From Terriglobia bacterium (GTDB taxonomy: Bacteria; Acidobacteriota; Terriglobia; Terriglobales; Acidobacteriaceae): DNA of 64,000 bases. The stretch spans positions 62,001 to 126,000 of the forward strand of contig JAIQEY010000001.1 in NCBI GenBank assembly GCA_020073565.1. Direction: 5' to 3'. Shown in pieces: positions 26,166 to 34,918 of this stretch. The translations under genes were made by a program, and so were the position numbers. The notes beneath the pieces are model-generated. The model saw nothing but the letters and a program-made list of their open reading frames with translations. It did no database searches and was not told the origin of the DNA. Numbering within the stretch: position 1 is the first letter of the stretch; each line of letters opens with the position of its first letter.

Positions 26166-26188
26166 GGATTCTCCTCCATGAAACCCGA

Positions 26189-26204
26189 AGCACGATCAAG
26201 GCCA
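26189..26204 (-). promoter_or_regulatory. candidate sigma-54 promoter of flgFGAHIJ
   Basis: On the minus strand TGGCCTTGATCGTGCT, with GG-N10-GC spacing. It lies 24 bp before the flgF ATG and resembles the fliK and fliM elements (TGGCC-N8-GTGC). Confidence 0.6.
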
Positions 26205-26338
26205 CAGCTTGCTTCGGTGACGCGGCTCGCAAGTAGTTGAAAATTGCGGTGTGGCGGAAAGCAAAATGAGATGACGATTAGCGCTTGTTACGCGGCCATC
26301 CGCCTCCACTTACGACAGATGATGTTTTCTAACCCGAG

Positions 26339-27094
26339 TTACTCTTGGATCGCCGGGTAATCGCAGCCGACCTCGAGCCGAAAGGCGTGGTTGTCTGCCG
26401 TATTCACGACGTCAAACAATGCAAGTGAGGAAGAGCCACAATCTTCCCGGTCGCCGCGGATGATGTCTACTAACACATCCGGCAAGCGCCAGTTTCGTGC
26501 AAGGTAATCGCCAACCTCGCCGGTGTCCACACTTTCCAGTTCGGGGATTTTCCATCCCAACACGAAGGGAATCGCGCCCACGTGTCTCAACAGGCCTGCT
26601 ATGTAGGCGTCTTCCTGCCTGACGGTAGCCGTTTCAGATGCCAGTTCTTCTGCGATCAATGCGGTCAGGCGCGCGTGCATGCAGAACCGGTCATAGGTGC
26701 TCACTCCCGCTTCCCCTCGCGGGTGTCCAGACAGAACCGTCGCCTGTTCGAGCAAACCTTTAAGCCGATTGATCCCGAGTAGTACGACGATATCCTCAAT
26801 ATCGACAAGACCTTTCGCGCGTCCCGTTCTTTCCTTAGCGGCCAGTCTCAGCAAGTGGACGGTGAGGCCAACATCTGTGCGAATAACTTCAGTGATGGCG
26901 TGGAGGTCAATAACCCGGCTCGACAGAAGCATTTCGAAGAACAGCAGGACCCCGGGTTTGACGGCCGGACATGGGATCTCGAACCCTTGCGCACCGGTTG
27001 GGAGGACCGGTTGCGTGGCGTGCAACAACTGGCCCTGATGGCCAAACTTCAGGGCAGATTTGTCGTCCGGTCTGTTCGCCAGCATTGGAAACAC
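26339..27094 (-). CDS. HDOD domain protein, FliA-dependent
   Basis: A 251-residue protein spanning an HDOD domain (about 50-235): ITEVIRTDVGLTVHLLRLAA, then GLVDIEDIVVLLGINRLKGL and AYIAGLLRHVGAIPFVLGW. HDOD domains are catalytically inactive relatives of HD phosphohydrolases used in signalling. Here the HD pair is replaced (LLRHVG instead of LLHDIG). The GTG start at 27094 lies only 10 bp after a FliA -10 element and no Shine-Dalgarno is present, so the mRNA may be leaderless; the next ATG is at 27085. It is placed between fliA-MshEN and the flgF operon. Confidence 0.85.
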   Translation of the reverse strand: MFPMLANRPDDKSALKFGHQGQLLHATQPVLPTGAQGFEIPCPAVKPGVLLFFEMLLSSRVIDLHAITEVIRTDVGLTVHLLRLAAKERTGRAKGLVDIEDIVVLLGINRLKGLLEQATVLSGHPRGEAGVSTYDRFCMHARLTALIAEELASETATVRQEDAYIAGLLRHVGAIPFVLGWKIPELESVDTGEVGDYLARNWRLPDVLVDIIRGDREDCGSSSLALFDVVNTADNHAFRLEVGCDYPAIQE

Positions 27095-27104
27095 CCGAGG
27101 GTAC

Positions 27105-27132
27105 TAATCGGCAGCAAACCGATTGAGCTTTA
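27105..27132 (-). promoter_or_regulatory. FliA promoter of the HDOD gene
   Basis: On the minus strand TAAAGCTC (27125-27132), 12-bp spacer, GCCGATTA (27105-27112). Confidence 0.88.
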
Positions 27133-27160
27133 GTCCTCAGGGCGCTTTTGGCGACCATTC

Positions 27161-28003
27161 TTACACACGAAACAGCAGATCTAACTCCATCTGGCGGCCC
27201 CGGATTCTTGACCATAGGTACTCACGGCACATGCCAAAGCGCACTTCTTCCGCGGCCGACTGGTCGACGTAGTTCCGGAGAACCCGGGCTATTTCGGCCA
27301 TAGCGTTGACTCGATCGAAGACGATTTCGTCATTTCTTGTCTTCAGAGTGGCTGCGTTCAAATACTGGTGGTATTGACGCGCGGTGATAAAGGATGGCGT
27401 GGTCACGCACGACGTCATTTCTTCAACGGTGCGGAGCATGTGGTGCTGGACGCGACTTACGAAGCCCACCAGCAACTTACGACCGGTCTCTACGAAATGG
27501 ACAGGCAGCATTTCATGGATTTCGAGCAACCGTCTGGGGATATGAATCTGGGTTGGCAAAGCTCGACCTTCCAGCGAAAAGACGGGACACGCCCATTGGG
27601 CGGCCACGGCTGCTGTGACCTGTTCGAGCGTTGCAAAGCCAAGTTCCTGGACAACATCCCCGAAGTTCGATCCCGTTGTACGCTGCCGATCAAGCGCCAG
27701 CTTGAGTTGGTCGGGCGAAAGGACCTCGCGAGAAAGCAGGAGCAAACCGAGCGGCATGCGTAACGACGGAGCCTGGTCCGCCTTGCGGCGAGATGCAAGC
27801 AGGTCGCGCACCCTCATCAACGCAGCTTCCTCAAAACAGTCGGAACTGCACAGCCATCGGCCTGAAATGGCAACACCCACCATGCGCCGCGAGAATGCGC
27901 GCCGCCATGGCTGCCTGGCGCAGGTTGGATTGGCGCATTCGGGCACCCACTTCCTGAGTTTTGCCGGAAGAGTCGTTAGCTCCTGAATAGCAAGTAAGTT
28001 CAT
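27161..28003 (-). CDS. zinc-knuckle plus MshEN (GspE N-terminal-like) protein
   Basis: A 280-residue protein of the kind seen in Acidobacteriota. The N-terminal ~65 residues contain four cysteines in the pattern CANPTC and CSSDC, likely binding zinc. Residues ~80-145 show the MshEN-type repeat: MPLGLLLLSREVLSPDQLKL then ALDRQ, and FGDVVQELGFATLEQVTAAV then AAQW, followed by CPVFSL as in PilB/GspE N-domains. MshEN domains can bind c-di-GMP, but the ATPase domain is absent here. It starts 10 bp after the fliA stop in the fliL-to-fliA operon, which suggests a role in flagellar regulation by c-di-GMP. Key Arg residues of the canonical RLGxxL motif are only partly kept, so binding is uncertain. 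Confidence 0.7.
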   Translation of the reverse strand: MNLLAIQELTTLPAKLRKWVPECANPTCARQPWRRAFSRRMVGVAISGRWLCSSDCFEEAALMRVRDLLASRRKADQAPSLRMPLGLLLLSREVLSPDQLKLALDRQRTTGSNFGDVVQELGFATLEQVTAAVAAQWACPVFSLEGRALPTQIHIPRRLLEIHEMLPVHFVETGRKLLVGFVSRVQHHMLRTVEEMTSCVTTPSFITARQYHQYLNAATLKTRNDEIVFDRVNAMAEIARVLRNYVDQSAAEEVRFGMCREYLWSRIRGRQMELDLLFRV

Positions 28004-28012
28004 CTTTCCTTT

Positions 28013-28774
28013 CTACGCGTTTGCTTCATCGAACGACATTTCCTGTAGAGCCGCGCGGATCTTTGGAAGAGCCAACGCGTGAATCTGCGAGACACGCGAT
28101 TCGCCCAAGTTCAGTACGGCTGCAATCTCCTTCATCGTAAGCTCATCCTTGTAATAAAGGGAGATCACCATCTGCTCCTTTTGGGAGAGTGTCTCGATTG
28201 CCTTGGCCAGTTTGTCCTTGATCTCCGTGCGCAGGCAGAGATCGAACGGGTTCTCGTCGCGACTGGGAGCGCTCTCGATCAGATCCTGCGTTTCTGACCG
28301 ATCGTAGGCCGGTCTGACCTCCTGGCCGATGAGAATCAAGCCATCCAACTTGAGGGCGGTCTCGTAAAGCTTTTCAACGGAAATGCCAATCTCTGCGGCA
28401 ATTTCCTCTGCCTCAGGTTGACGCCCAAGCTTCGCGGAAAGCGTCGTGATCGCGTCCTCGATCCGCCGTCCCTTGCGGCGCAGCGGCCGTGATCCCCAGT
28501 CCAATTCCCTGAGGCTGTCGACAATCGCCCCGCGAATCCGAAACTTCGCGTAGGCGCGCAAGGGCACTGATTTCTTTGCGTCGTAGCTTCGGATAGCCTC
28601 GATCAAACCGATTACTCCGGCATGAACCAGGTCTTCGAAAGGCACATGCTGGGGAAGACGCTCGTAGACACGCCTGGCGATGTAATGCACCTGCGGCAAC
28701 TCGTTCAATATCAACTGGTCGCGCTCTTGCGAGCCTTCCAGATTTTCTTTGTATGCCATTTCTGCCTGTGTCAT
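28013..28774 (-). CDS. fliA: RNA polymerase sigma-28 factor FliA
   Basis: The 253-residue FliA/WhiG-type sigma factor directs late flagellar genes. Region 2 is HVPFEDLVHAGVIGLIEAIR with KSVPLRAYAKFRIRGAIVDS and LRELDW. Region 3 is ITTLSAKLGRQPEAEEIAAE. Region 4 is MVISLYYKDELTMKEIAAVL and LGESRVSQIHALALPKIRAA. It lies 37 bp downstream of flhA in the export-gate operon. FlhF and FlhG genes, often found between flhA and fliA, are missing here. Confidence 0.97.
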   Translation of the reverse strand: MTQAEMAYKENLEGSQERDQLILNELPQVHYIARRVYERLPQHVPFEDLVHAGVIGLIEAIRSYDAKKSVPLRAYAKFRIRGAIVDSLRELDWGSRPLRRKGRRIEDAITTLSAKLGRQPEAEEIAAEIGISVEKLYETALKLDGLILIGQEVRPAYDRSETQDLIESAPSRDENPFDLCLRTEIKDKLAKAIETLSQKEQMVISLYYKDELTMKEIAAVLNLGESRVSQIHALALPKIRAALQEMSFDEANA

Positions 28775-28811
28775 AAGTTCCTCAACTCGATATGTAATCT
28801 ATTCATCCTCG

Positions 28812-30896
28812 TCACCGCACAGCCCCGATCGATTGCACAGGTACTGCTGGTGGAATTTCTGTTGGTGCGAGCACCACGATCTTGGGGAAGAACGGCTCCA
28901 GCAGCCGGCGAAGCTGGAAGCGCCCAGGCGAGGAGCACAGTAGAACGGGCGGCGCCGTCACTACTTGCTCTCCAAACAGGCCGCGCAAGCCGTCCAACAC
29001 ACGGCGAGCAATGTTTGGTTGCAGCCCAGTTGCTGGGGCCGGTGCTGCTTGTGGATTCAGCGCTCGCGCACATTCCTCCTCAATCGTGCGGTCCAATGTC
29101 ACGACTTTCAGTTCTCCGCGTTCGTCCAGCAAGGGACGAACCAGAGCCCGCCCGAGGGCATGTCGGGCCGCCTCGACCAGCAGAACGGGATTCTTGTTTA
29201 CAGGTGCGACCTCGACCAGCGTTTCCAAAATCGTGCCTAGATCCCGAATCGAGACCTGTTCCCGAAGCAGTTGCTGCAACACTTTCTGTACTTCACCAAG
29301 AGTCATCAATTTGGGAACGAGCTCTTCCACCAGCTTCGGATGCGAGTCTCCCATGCGGTCGATCAAGCGCTTCGTCTCCTGGCGTGTTAGCAGGTGCTGG
29401 GCATTCTGCTTGACAACCTCGCTCAAGTGAGTCGCCAGTGCCGACGTATGATCGACGACGACGTAACCCGCAGCGAGCGCCTGCGCCTGCATATCTGGAG
29501 AGATCCACCTTGCAGCCACGTTGAATGCGGGTTCGCGTGTTTCCTGACCGGGAAGAGTGGGCGGCGATGGCTGTGAACTGATGGCCAGCAGGCAGTCGCG
29601 GCGCATCTCCCAGCGGGCAATCTCCACACCACGCAGATAGATCACGTACTCCCGCTCTTTCAGCGTGATGTTGTCGGTGATGTGAATTGGCGGAACCAGG
29701 AATCCAAGCTGCGTTGCCAGTTGCTTGCGCAGTGAACGAACTTTCCCGAGCAGCTGACCACCTTGCTTGGCGTCTACTAGTGGCACCAGGCCGAGCCCCA
29801 CTTCGAGCATCAGTTCATCCAGTTTGAGCGCCGCGTCCCAGGAATCTGTGGGTGTGGTGGCGCCGGGCTGCGCTTTGGCTGCCGCAGTACCCGGAACCAC
29901 TTGGCCGTCGACCGCAGTCTCGGGCTTGGCTCGCCGCGCCAACAGGACCAAGAAAGCGGACATCAGAATGAACGACAGTTTGGGCAAGCCTGGAATGATT
30001 GCCAGACCCATCATCACGGCGGCCGCGATCCACAACGGACGGCGCTTGCCGAAGAGTTGCCGTCCGACATCCACGCCCAACGTGCTGTCGGTGGATGCTC
30101 GCGTCAGCACCATCGCACCCGCCACCGACACGAGCAGCGAAGGGATCATGGTGACCAGACCATCGCCGACGGTCAGCACGGTGTACGTTTTCAGTGCTTC
30201 CATCAATGGGACGCCGTGCTGAAAAACTCCGATCAGGAAACCGGCAATGATGTTGATCGCGGTGATGAGAATGGTCGCCAGTGAATCGCGCTGGCTGAAG
30301 CGGGCTGCGCCGTCCATGGCGCCGTAGAATTCGGCTTCGTGCGCAATCTGTTCGCGGCGGCTGCGCGCCTGTTTGTCGTCAATCAGGCCGGCGTTCAGAT
30401 CGGCGTCGATTGCCATCTGCTTGCCCGGCATCGCGTCCAAAGTAAAACGCGCCGTCACTTCGGCCGTGCGCACCGCGCCGTGGCTGACCACCATATACTG
30501 AATTGCAATCAACGCGAGGAAGAGTACGAATCCAACTACGTAATTGCCGCCTACCACAAACTGGCCAAAGCTCTCGATGACCCGTCCGGCCGCCGCGGGT
30601 CCCTCGCTTCCATGCAGCAAGATTCTGCGGCTGCTGGCCAGGTTGAGTGAAAGCCGGAAGAGGGTAAGCAAGAGCAACAGGCTAGGAAATGCGGAGAACT
30701 GCACCGGCTTCAGGATCTGGATGGCCACCAGCAGAACCAGCACGGCTCCCGTGATGCTGAACGCCAGCAAGAGGTCGACCAGCAACGCAGGCAGAGGAAT
30801 GAGCATGACGAACACCATGCTCACGGCCAGCACCGGAACAATCCAGTCGGCATTGCCGCCCACGATCGAGGATAGTAGGTTGGGTTTCGTCGGCAT
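28812..30896 (-). CDS. flhA: flagellar export gate protein FlhA
   Basis: FlhA is the main export-gate subunit, 694 residues, the usual length. The N-terminal ~325 residues have eight transmembrane helices and the conserved cytoplasmic FHIPEP-type loop (LFRLSLNLASSRRILLHGSE; ARFTLDAMPGKQMAIDADLN; AEFYGAMDGAARFSQRDS). The C-terminal cytoplasmic domain, from ~360 onward, binds export substrates and chaperones. It is preceded by flhB and followed by fliA. Confidence 0.98.
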   Translation of the reverse strand: MPTKPNLLSSIVGGNADWIVPVLAVSMVFVMLIPLPALLVDLLLAFSITGAVLVLLVAIQILKPVQFSAFPSLLLLLTLFRLSLNLASSRRILLHGSEGPAAAGRVIESFGQFVVGGNYVVGFVLFLALIAIQYMVVSHGAVRTAEVTARFTLDAMPGKQMAIDADLNAGLIDDKQARSRREQIAHEAEFYGAMDGAARFSQRDSLATILITAINIIAGFLIGVFQHGVPLMEALKTYTVLTVGDGLVTMIPSLLVSVAGAMVLTRASTDSTLGVDVGRQLFGKRRPLWIAAAVMMGLAIIPGLPKLSFILMSAFLVLLARRAKPETAVDGQVVPGTAAAKAQPGATTPTDSWDAALKLDELMLEVGLGLVPLVDAKQGGQLLGKVRSLRKQLATQLGFLVPPIHITDNITLKEREYVIYLRGVEIARWEMRRDCLLAISSQPSPPTLPGQETREPAFNVAARWISPDMQAQALAAGYVVVDHTSALATHLSEVVKQNAQHLLTRQETKRLIDRMGDSHPKLVEELVPKLMTLGEVQKVLQQLLREQVSIRDLGTILETLVEVAPVNKNPVLLVEAARHALGRALVRPLLDERGELKVVTLDRTIEEECARALNPQAAPAPATGLQPNIARRVLDGLRGLFGEQVVTAPPVLLCSSPGRFQLRRLLEPFFPKIVVLAPTEIPPAVPVQSIGAVR

Positions 30897-30919
30897 CGTT
30901 TAACTCAGTCGTCCGTTCT

Positions 30920-31996
30920 TCACTGTTTCGGTCTTCCTGCGGCCTGTTGCCGGGCCTGCGCTTGCGCTCGGAACACGAACGCGAGAATTTCAGCCACCGC
31001 TGTGTAAAGCGCGGCAGGGATCGGATGGCCCACTTCCACGGTTTTGTAGAGCGCCTGGGCCAGTGGCGGGTTCTCGAGTACCGGGATCCCATGCCAGCGG
31101 GCGACTTCCTTGATCTCTTGTGCCAAAAAGTTCTGGCCCTTGGCAACTACCACCGGCGCTTCCATGTTCGTTTCGTATCTCAGCGCAACGGCGAAGTGAG
31201 TCGGGTTGGTGACGACCACGCTGGCAGTCTCGGTGTCTTTCAACATCTGGCGGCGTCGCAGTTGGCGCTGCAGGCGGCGAATGCGACCCTTCACCGCCGG
31301 GTTGCCTTCGGTCTGCTTCCCTTCTTCGCGGACCTCCTCGCGGCTCATCTTCAAGTCGCCTTCCAGCTTTCGCCAGACCAGCATGTAGTCCACACCCGCC
31401 CACACCAGCAACACGAGCCCTGACTTCCAGCACAGTTGCCACATCAGTCCCAGTAGAAAGCCCGCAAACACGCGCACGCTCAGATCTGAGGCTTGCACAA
31501 GGGTCTGCCAGTGGCTCGTAACCGTAGATACCCCGAGCCATAGAATCACGCCGAAGGGCAGCAAGGATTTGAGAATGCCGCTGAGGCCAGTCAGCGAAAA
31601 TATCTGCTTCAGCTTTCCAACCGGATTTAATCTTTCCGGCTTCGGCAACAGGGCTTCGGTCGCGAACACCAGTCCGCCCTGCGCCACGCCTCCCGCTACC
31701 GAAAGCATCCATGCCAATGCCAGCACCGGTGCGATCCAGCGCAAGATCCCGAGAGCAGTCCAGAGCAAGATGGGACTGCTGGTGGTGAGCGGTTCACTCA
31801 CGGAGAGGTCCAGGGAACTCTGCAACAGTCCGCGCCAGTGCCGAGGGACGTCGGATATCTGCCACGCCACCAATGCGAGCGCGCCGCTCCACGCCAGGGC
31901 GTTGGAAAGCTCGCGCGTGCGCGCAACCTGCCCTTGCTCGCGCGCCTTTTTCCGCTTTTGCGGTGTCGGCTTCTCGGTTTTGGACGAACCCGTCAT
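30920..31996 (-). CDS. flhB: flagellar export apparatus switch protein FlhB
   Basis: The 358-residue FlhB has four transmembrane helices in its first ~210 residues. Its C-terminal cytoplasmic domain contains the autocleavage motif NPTH (in VVVTNPTHFAVALRYETNM) that switches export from hook to filament. The N-terminus SSKTEKPTPQKRKKAREQGQ is typical, and the C-terminal ~20 residues are a Gln/Arg-rich tail. It lies 6 bp after fliR. Confidence 0.98.
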   Translation of the reverse strand: MTGSSKTEKPTPQKRKKAREQGQVARTRELSNALAWSGALALVAWQISDVPRHWRGLLQSSLDLSVSEPLTTSSPILLWTALGILRWIAPVLALAWMLSVAGGVAQGGLVFATEALLPKPERLNPVGKLKQIFSLTGLSGILKSLLPFGVILWLGVSTVTSHWQTLVQASDLSVRVFAGFLLGLMWQLCWKSGLVLLVWAGVDYMLVWRKLEGDLKMSREEVREEGKQTEGNPAVKGRIRRLQRQLRRRQMLKDTETASVVVTNPTHFAVALRYETNMEAPVVVAKGQNFLAQEIKEVARWHGIPVLENPPLAQALYKTVEVGHPIPAALYTAVAEILAFVFRAQAQARQQAAGRPKQ

Positions 31997-32002
31997 ATCT
32001 CC

Positions 32003-32770
32003 TTAACGAGCCAGGTGCAGTACCTGCTCCGTGTATGCGATCGACTGCGAAAAATACTTTGCAAACAACCTGGGCCAGAACCCGATCGTTGCGCTCAACA
32101 CTAAGACGCCGAGCATGCTCTTCACCGCCGGCCCTAAAAGCATCAGCGGCATTTGGGGTGATGCCTTCCCTAACAGTCCAAGTACGAGATCCATCAGCAA
32201 AGTGGCGGCCAGGACGGGGGCGGCGATCTGTATTCCAATCTCGAGGACGATTGCCCCTTCGTGAAGCAACGCTTTCGCGAACAACGGATTCATGCTCGCG
32301 GTTCCCGGCGGCAGATAGTCGAAACTGTGCGCAATGGCGCGCAGGATCCAGTGATGCACATCGAGCGCGAGAAAGATCAGCATGGCTATGCTTTGGTGAA
32401 AGAAAGCGACCGCCGTACTTTCGACCTGGGTGGTCGGGTCGAGAATGTTCACCAGCGAATACCCCATCTGCACACTTAGGAGCTGTCCGGCGACCTGGGC
32501 GGCCTCGAACAGCGCATTCGTTGTCAACCCGATCGCAATTCCGACCATCACTTCACTGCCTACCATGAGAGGCCACTGCGAAAGCGCCACCGTACCAATG
32601 CGAGGGCCGAACACCGGGTACAGGACCGCCGTGATTGCCAACACAAAAACAATCTTGACGCGCGGCGGGATCACTGCCGCGCTGAAAAACGGCGCGAACA
32701 GCATCAGACCCGAAACTCTGAGTCCGATTGCCATCACGGCACCGAGAATGTTTGGCAGCGCGAGTTCCAT
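32003..32770 (-). CDS. fliR: flagellar export gate protein FliR
   Basis: The 255-residue FliR has about six hydrophobic segments. Conserved blocks are LRVSGLMLFAPFFSAAVIPP, VKIVFVLAITAVLYPVF, and GSEVMVGIAIGLTTNALFEA with QVAGQLLSVQMGYSLVNILD. It is part of the FliPQR core complex and is 3 bp downstream of fliQ. Confidence 0.95.
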   Translation of the reverse strand: MELALPNILGAVMAIGLRVSGLMLFAPFFSAAVIPPRVKIVFVLAITAVLYPVFGPRIGTVALSQWPLMVGSEVMVGIAIGLTTNALFEAAQVAGQLLSVQMGYSLVNILDPTTQVESTAVAFFHQSIAMLIFLALDVHHWILRAIAHSFDYLPPGTASMNPLFAKALLHEGAIVLEIGIQIAAPVLAATLLMDLVLGLLGKASPQMPLMLLGPAVKSMLGVLVLSATIGFWPRLFAKYFSQSIAYTEQVLHLAR

Positions 32771-32773
32771 ATC

Positions 32774-33043
32774 TCAACGTATGTACGGATGAAAGTCGGA
32801 CAACAGCTGCAGCGTGAAATGGCACATCTGCTTCCACATCCACGGCATCAAGAAGAACAACCCACCGCCCACCGCCAGCAGCCTGGGCACGGCGGAGATG
32901 GTTGTTTCCTGTAAAGACGTCAACACTTGCACAATGTTGATCAGCAAGCTCACCAGCACCGCCAGCGCAAGGATCGGCGCAGCCATCAAGAACACCTGCT
33001 TCATGGTCATACGCCCGAGATCGATTGCTACTTCAACAGGCAT
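32774..33043 (-). CDS. fliQ: flagellar export gate protein FliQ
   Basis: The 89-residue FliQ has two transmembrane helices (about 18-36 and 52-74). The motif LLINIVQVLTSLQETTISAV and the following RLLAVGGGLFFLMPWM fit the family, which builds the gate with FliP and FliR. Confidence 0.94.
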   Translation of the reverse strand: MPVEVAIDLGRMTMKQVFLMAAPILALAVLVSLLINIVQVLTSLQETTISAVPRLLAVGGGLFFLMPWMWKQMCHFTLQLLSDFHPYIR

Positions 33044-33049
33044 CGCGCT

Positions 33050-33886
33050 TTAGCTGAAACTCCTCATCAGCGATCCGATTAGAAGATTCCACCCATCCAC
33101 CATCACAAACAAAAGCAACTTGAGAGGGGTGGAGATCACAACCGGGGGCAACTGCAACATGCCCACGGAAGTTGAAATCGACGCCACGATCATGTCGATC
33201 GCCAGGAACGGCAGAAACAGCACAGTCCCGATCTGGAATCCAGTTCTCAGTTCCGAGAGAATGTAGGCCGGAACTAGCACACGCATGGATAAGTCTTTCG
33301 GACTTCGCGGCCGCGGCTCTTTTGCCAGCTCGACAAAGAGCGCCACGTCTTTCTCGCGCACGTAGTGCTGCATGAATTGGCGTACCGGGCCGGCCCCTCG
33401 CTCCACGGCTTCTATCGCGGTAATGTGGCCGCTCTGCAGCGGCACGACTGACGTTTGGTAAATGGTGGCACCCACCGGTTGCATCAGGAAAAACGTGAGT
33501 ACCAGCGCCAGGCCAATCAGGGTTTGATTGGTCGGGGTGGTCTGCAGTCCAAGCGCCTGCCGCAAGAAATGGAAGACAATGAGAAGCCGTGCGAAAGGCG
33601 TCATGCACAGCAACAGGGACGGGATCAAAGTCAGGAGCGTTAGAAGAACGACGATCGTCCACGACAGTGACCCGCCCCCGGCGCCGGTGATCCGGATTTC
33701 GTTCGGGTCAACGGCAGCAACCGGCATTTGCACTGGAGTCACAGGGGCCGTTGCGCTGGTTGCAGCCGGAGCTGTGTTTGGGGTCGGAGCTGGTGCAGTC
33801 GGGTCCGCAGCGAGCGCGTGGGTGCCAGCGAACGCAAGTAGCGCCACCACCACAGTTCTCGCGCTGCTCAAGAGAAAAGTCTTCAT
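33050..33886 (-). CDS. fliP: flagellar export gate protein FliP
   Basis: The 278-residue FliP has a signal peptide (VVALLAFAGTHALA) and a Pro/Ala-rich stretch before the first core helix. Conserved blocks are WTIVVLLTLLTLIPSLLLCM, then TPFARLLIVFHFLRQALGLQ, PTNQTLIGLALVLTFFLM, and VPAYILSELRTGFQIGTVLF with LPFLAIDMIVASISTSVGM. It overlaps the end of fliO by four bases. Confidence 0.97.
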   Translation of the reverse strand: MKTFLLSSARTVVVALLAFAGTHALAADPTAPAPTPNTAPAATSATAPVTPVQMPVAAVDPNEIRITGAGGGSLSWTIVVLLTLLTLIPSLLLCMTPFARLLIVFHFLRQALGLQTTPTNQTLIGLALVLTFFLMQPVGATIYQTSVVPLQSGHITAIEAVERGAGPVRQFMQHYVREKDVALFVELAKEPRPRSPKDLSMRVLVPAYILSELRTGFQIGTVLFLPFLAIDMIVASISTSVGMLQLPPVVISTPLKLLLFVMVDGWNLLIGSLMRSFS

Positions 33887-34611
33887 GCCTGACTAAAGTC
33901 CTTCTGCGCCTGCTGCCGGAGCACATCAGCAAACTGCGGTGAGCGATCGAGATGTGCCAAGGTAGAAACCGAACTGGAGGACCCGCCAACCAGAAATCGT
34001 TCGCCGTCAACCTGTATGACTGCGACGAACCTCTTTTCCCCTAACGAGACGGTTTCGCAAACCCGCAGTCGTTTCTTGGCCTGCTGAGACTTCAACCGAT
34101 CTTGCGTCCAGGTTCGCGCCTTCGTTATGGCACTCGCGAATGCCCGCCAAGAGGCAATCAATGAATGGGAACGGCCAGTCGTTTGTACATCGCAAGAAAG
34201 AGGGCCTTGCTGCTCGACCTCGGCTGCTGGTTCCTGGACCAGGAGTGCGTCCGTCGTGGAGCAGTCTTGTACTGTTACCGAAGAAATCGTGACCTCTGAC
34301 TGTGAAGTTCCTTGCTCCACGGAACCACCATGAGTTTGGTCACTCGGGACGATCGGGAGAATCTGGTCCGACGTGAGAGCCTGGATCACAACAGGATTGT
34401 TCGCGACCAGGTCGGCGATCTGCTTAGAAACTGGTCCCGTCGGCTTGCGCGTTGTCTTAGTCCGGTTTCGAGTATCCAGCTTCTTGTTCTCCTTGCTCGC
34501 CGCGGCTGTCTGACGTGCTTTCGTAGTTCTTGGTTGTTTCGCGACGCGCACTCGCTTCTTTTCACGCGGCGACGAATGGATGGCTGAGGTCGAGCTGTTC
34601 TCGATAGTCAT
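33883..34611 (-). CDS. fliO: FliO-like protein lacking an evident transmembrane helix
   Basis: The 242-residue protein lies exactly where fliO is expected, between the fliN-like gene and fliP. Only its C-terminal ~65 residues look like FliO: KKRLRVCETVSLGEKRFVAV followed by IQVDGERFLVGGSSSSVSTL, the beta-rich FliO core. The N-terminal ~160 residues are a very basic, Thr/Ser-rich region of low complexity. The membrane helix that anchors other FliO proteins is not visible, so this version may be soluble or recruited by the basic tail. The start overlaps the fliN-like stop (4 bp). Confidence 0.75.
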   Translation of the reverse strand: MTIENSSTSAIHSSPREKKRVRVAKQPRTTKARQTAAASKENKKLDTRNRTKTTRKPTGPVSKQIADLVANNPVVIQALTSDQILPIVPSDQTHGGSVEQGTSQSEVTISSVTVQDCSTTDALLVQEPAAEVEQQGPLSCDVQTTGRSHSLIASWRAFASAITKARTWTQDRLKSQQAKKRLRVCETVSLGEKRFVAVIQVDGERFLVGGSSSSVSTLAHLDRSPQFADVLRQQAQKDFSQA

Positions 34612-34901
34612 CCGGCCAGCTCCGTGATACGAACTGCGAGGCGATTTCCAATGACTTCAAATTCCGTCCAGCCGAGCAGGACGCCATTTACTCGCAGCGG
34701 AATGTCACTCGCGTTGTGGTGTGCCGTCTCAACAATGGAACCCTTAGTCAAGCGCAACAGATCGGCGACCGTGAAGCGTGTCACCGCAATTTCTAAAGAA
34801 AGGCGGCAGGGGAGCCACCCGTACGACGCAACCGGGTCACGATGGATCTTTTCCGGCTCGGTCTGTGGTGTCTCTTTCGCGGGTTGAACGGCAGCATCCA
34901 T
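34608..34901 (-). CDS. fliN: FliN-like SpoA-domain protein (export operon copy)
   Basis: A 97-residue protein with one SpoA domain: LPCRLSLEIAVTRFTVADLL, RLTKGSIVETAHHNASDIPL and VNGVLLGWTEFEVIGNRLAV ending RITELAG. It stands between fliL and fliO, the usual fliMN position. fliM is absent at this place, and a FliY-type FliN is encoded next to fliM at 49821. The protein may be the true C-ring FliN or an export-side SpoA protein. The spacing to fliL (17 bp) indicates one transcript. Confidence 0.8.
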   Translation of the reverse strand: MDAAVQPAKETPQTEPEKIHRDPVASYGWLPCRLSLEIAVTRFTVADLLRLTKGSIVETAHHNASDIPLRVNGVLLGWTEFEVIGNRLAVRITELAG

Positions 34902-34918
34902 GCGTACTTTCTCCGGCC

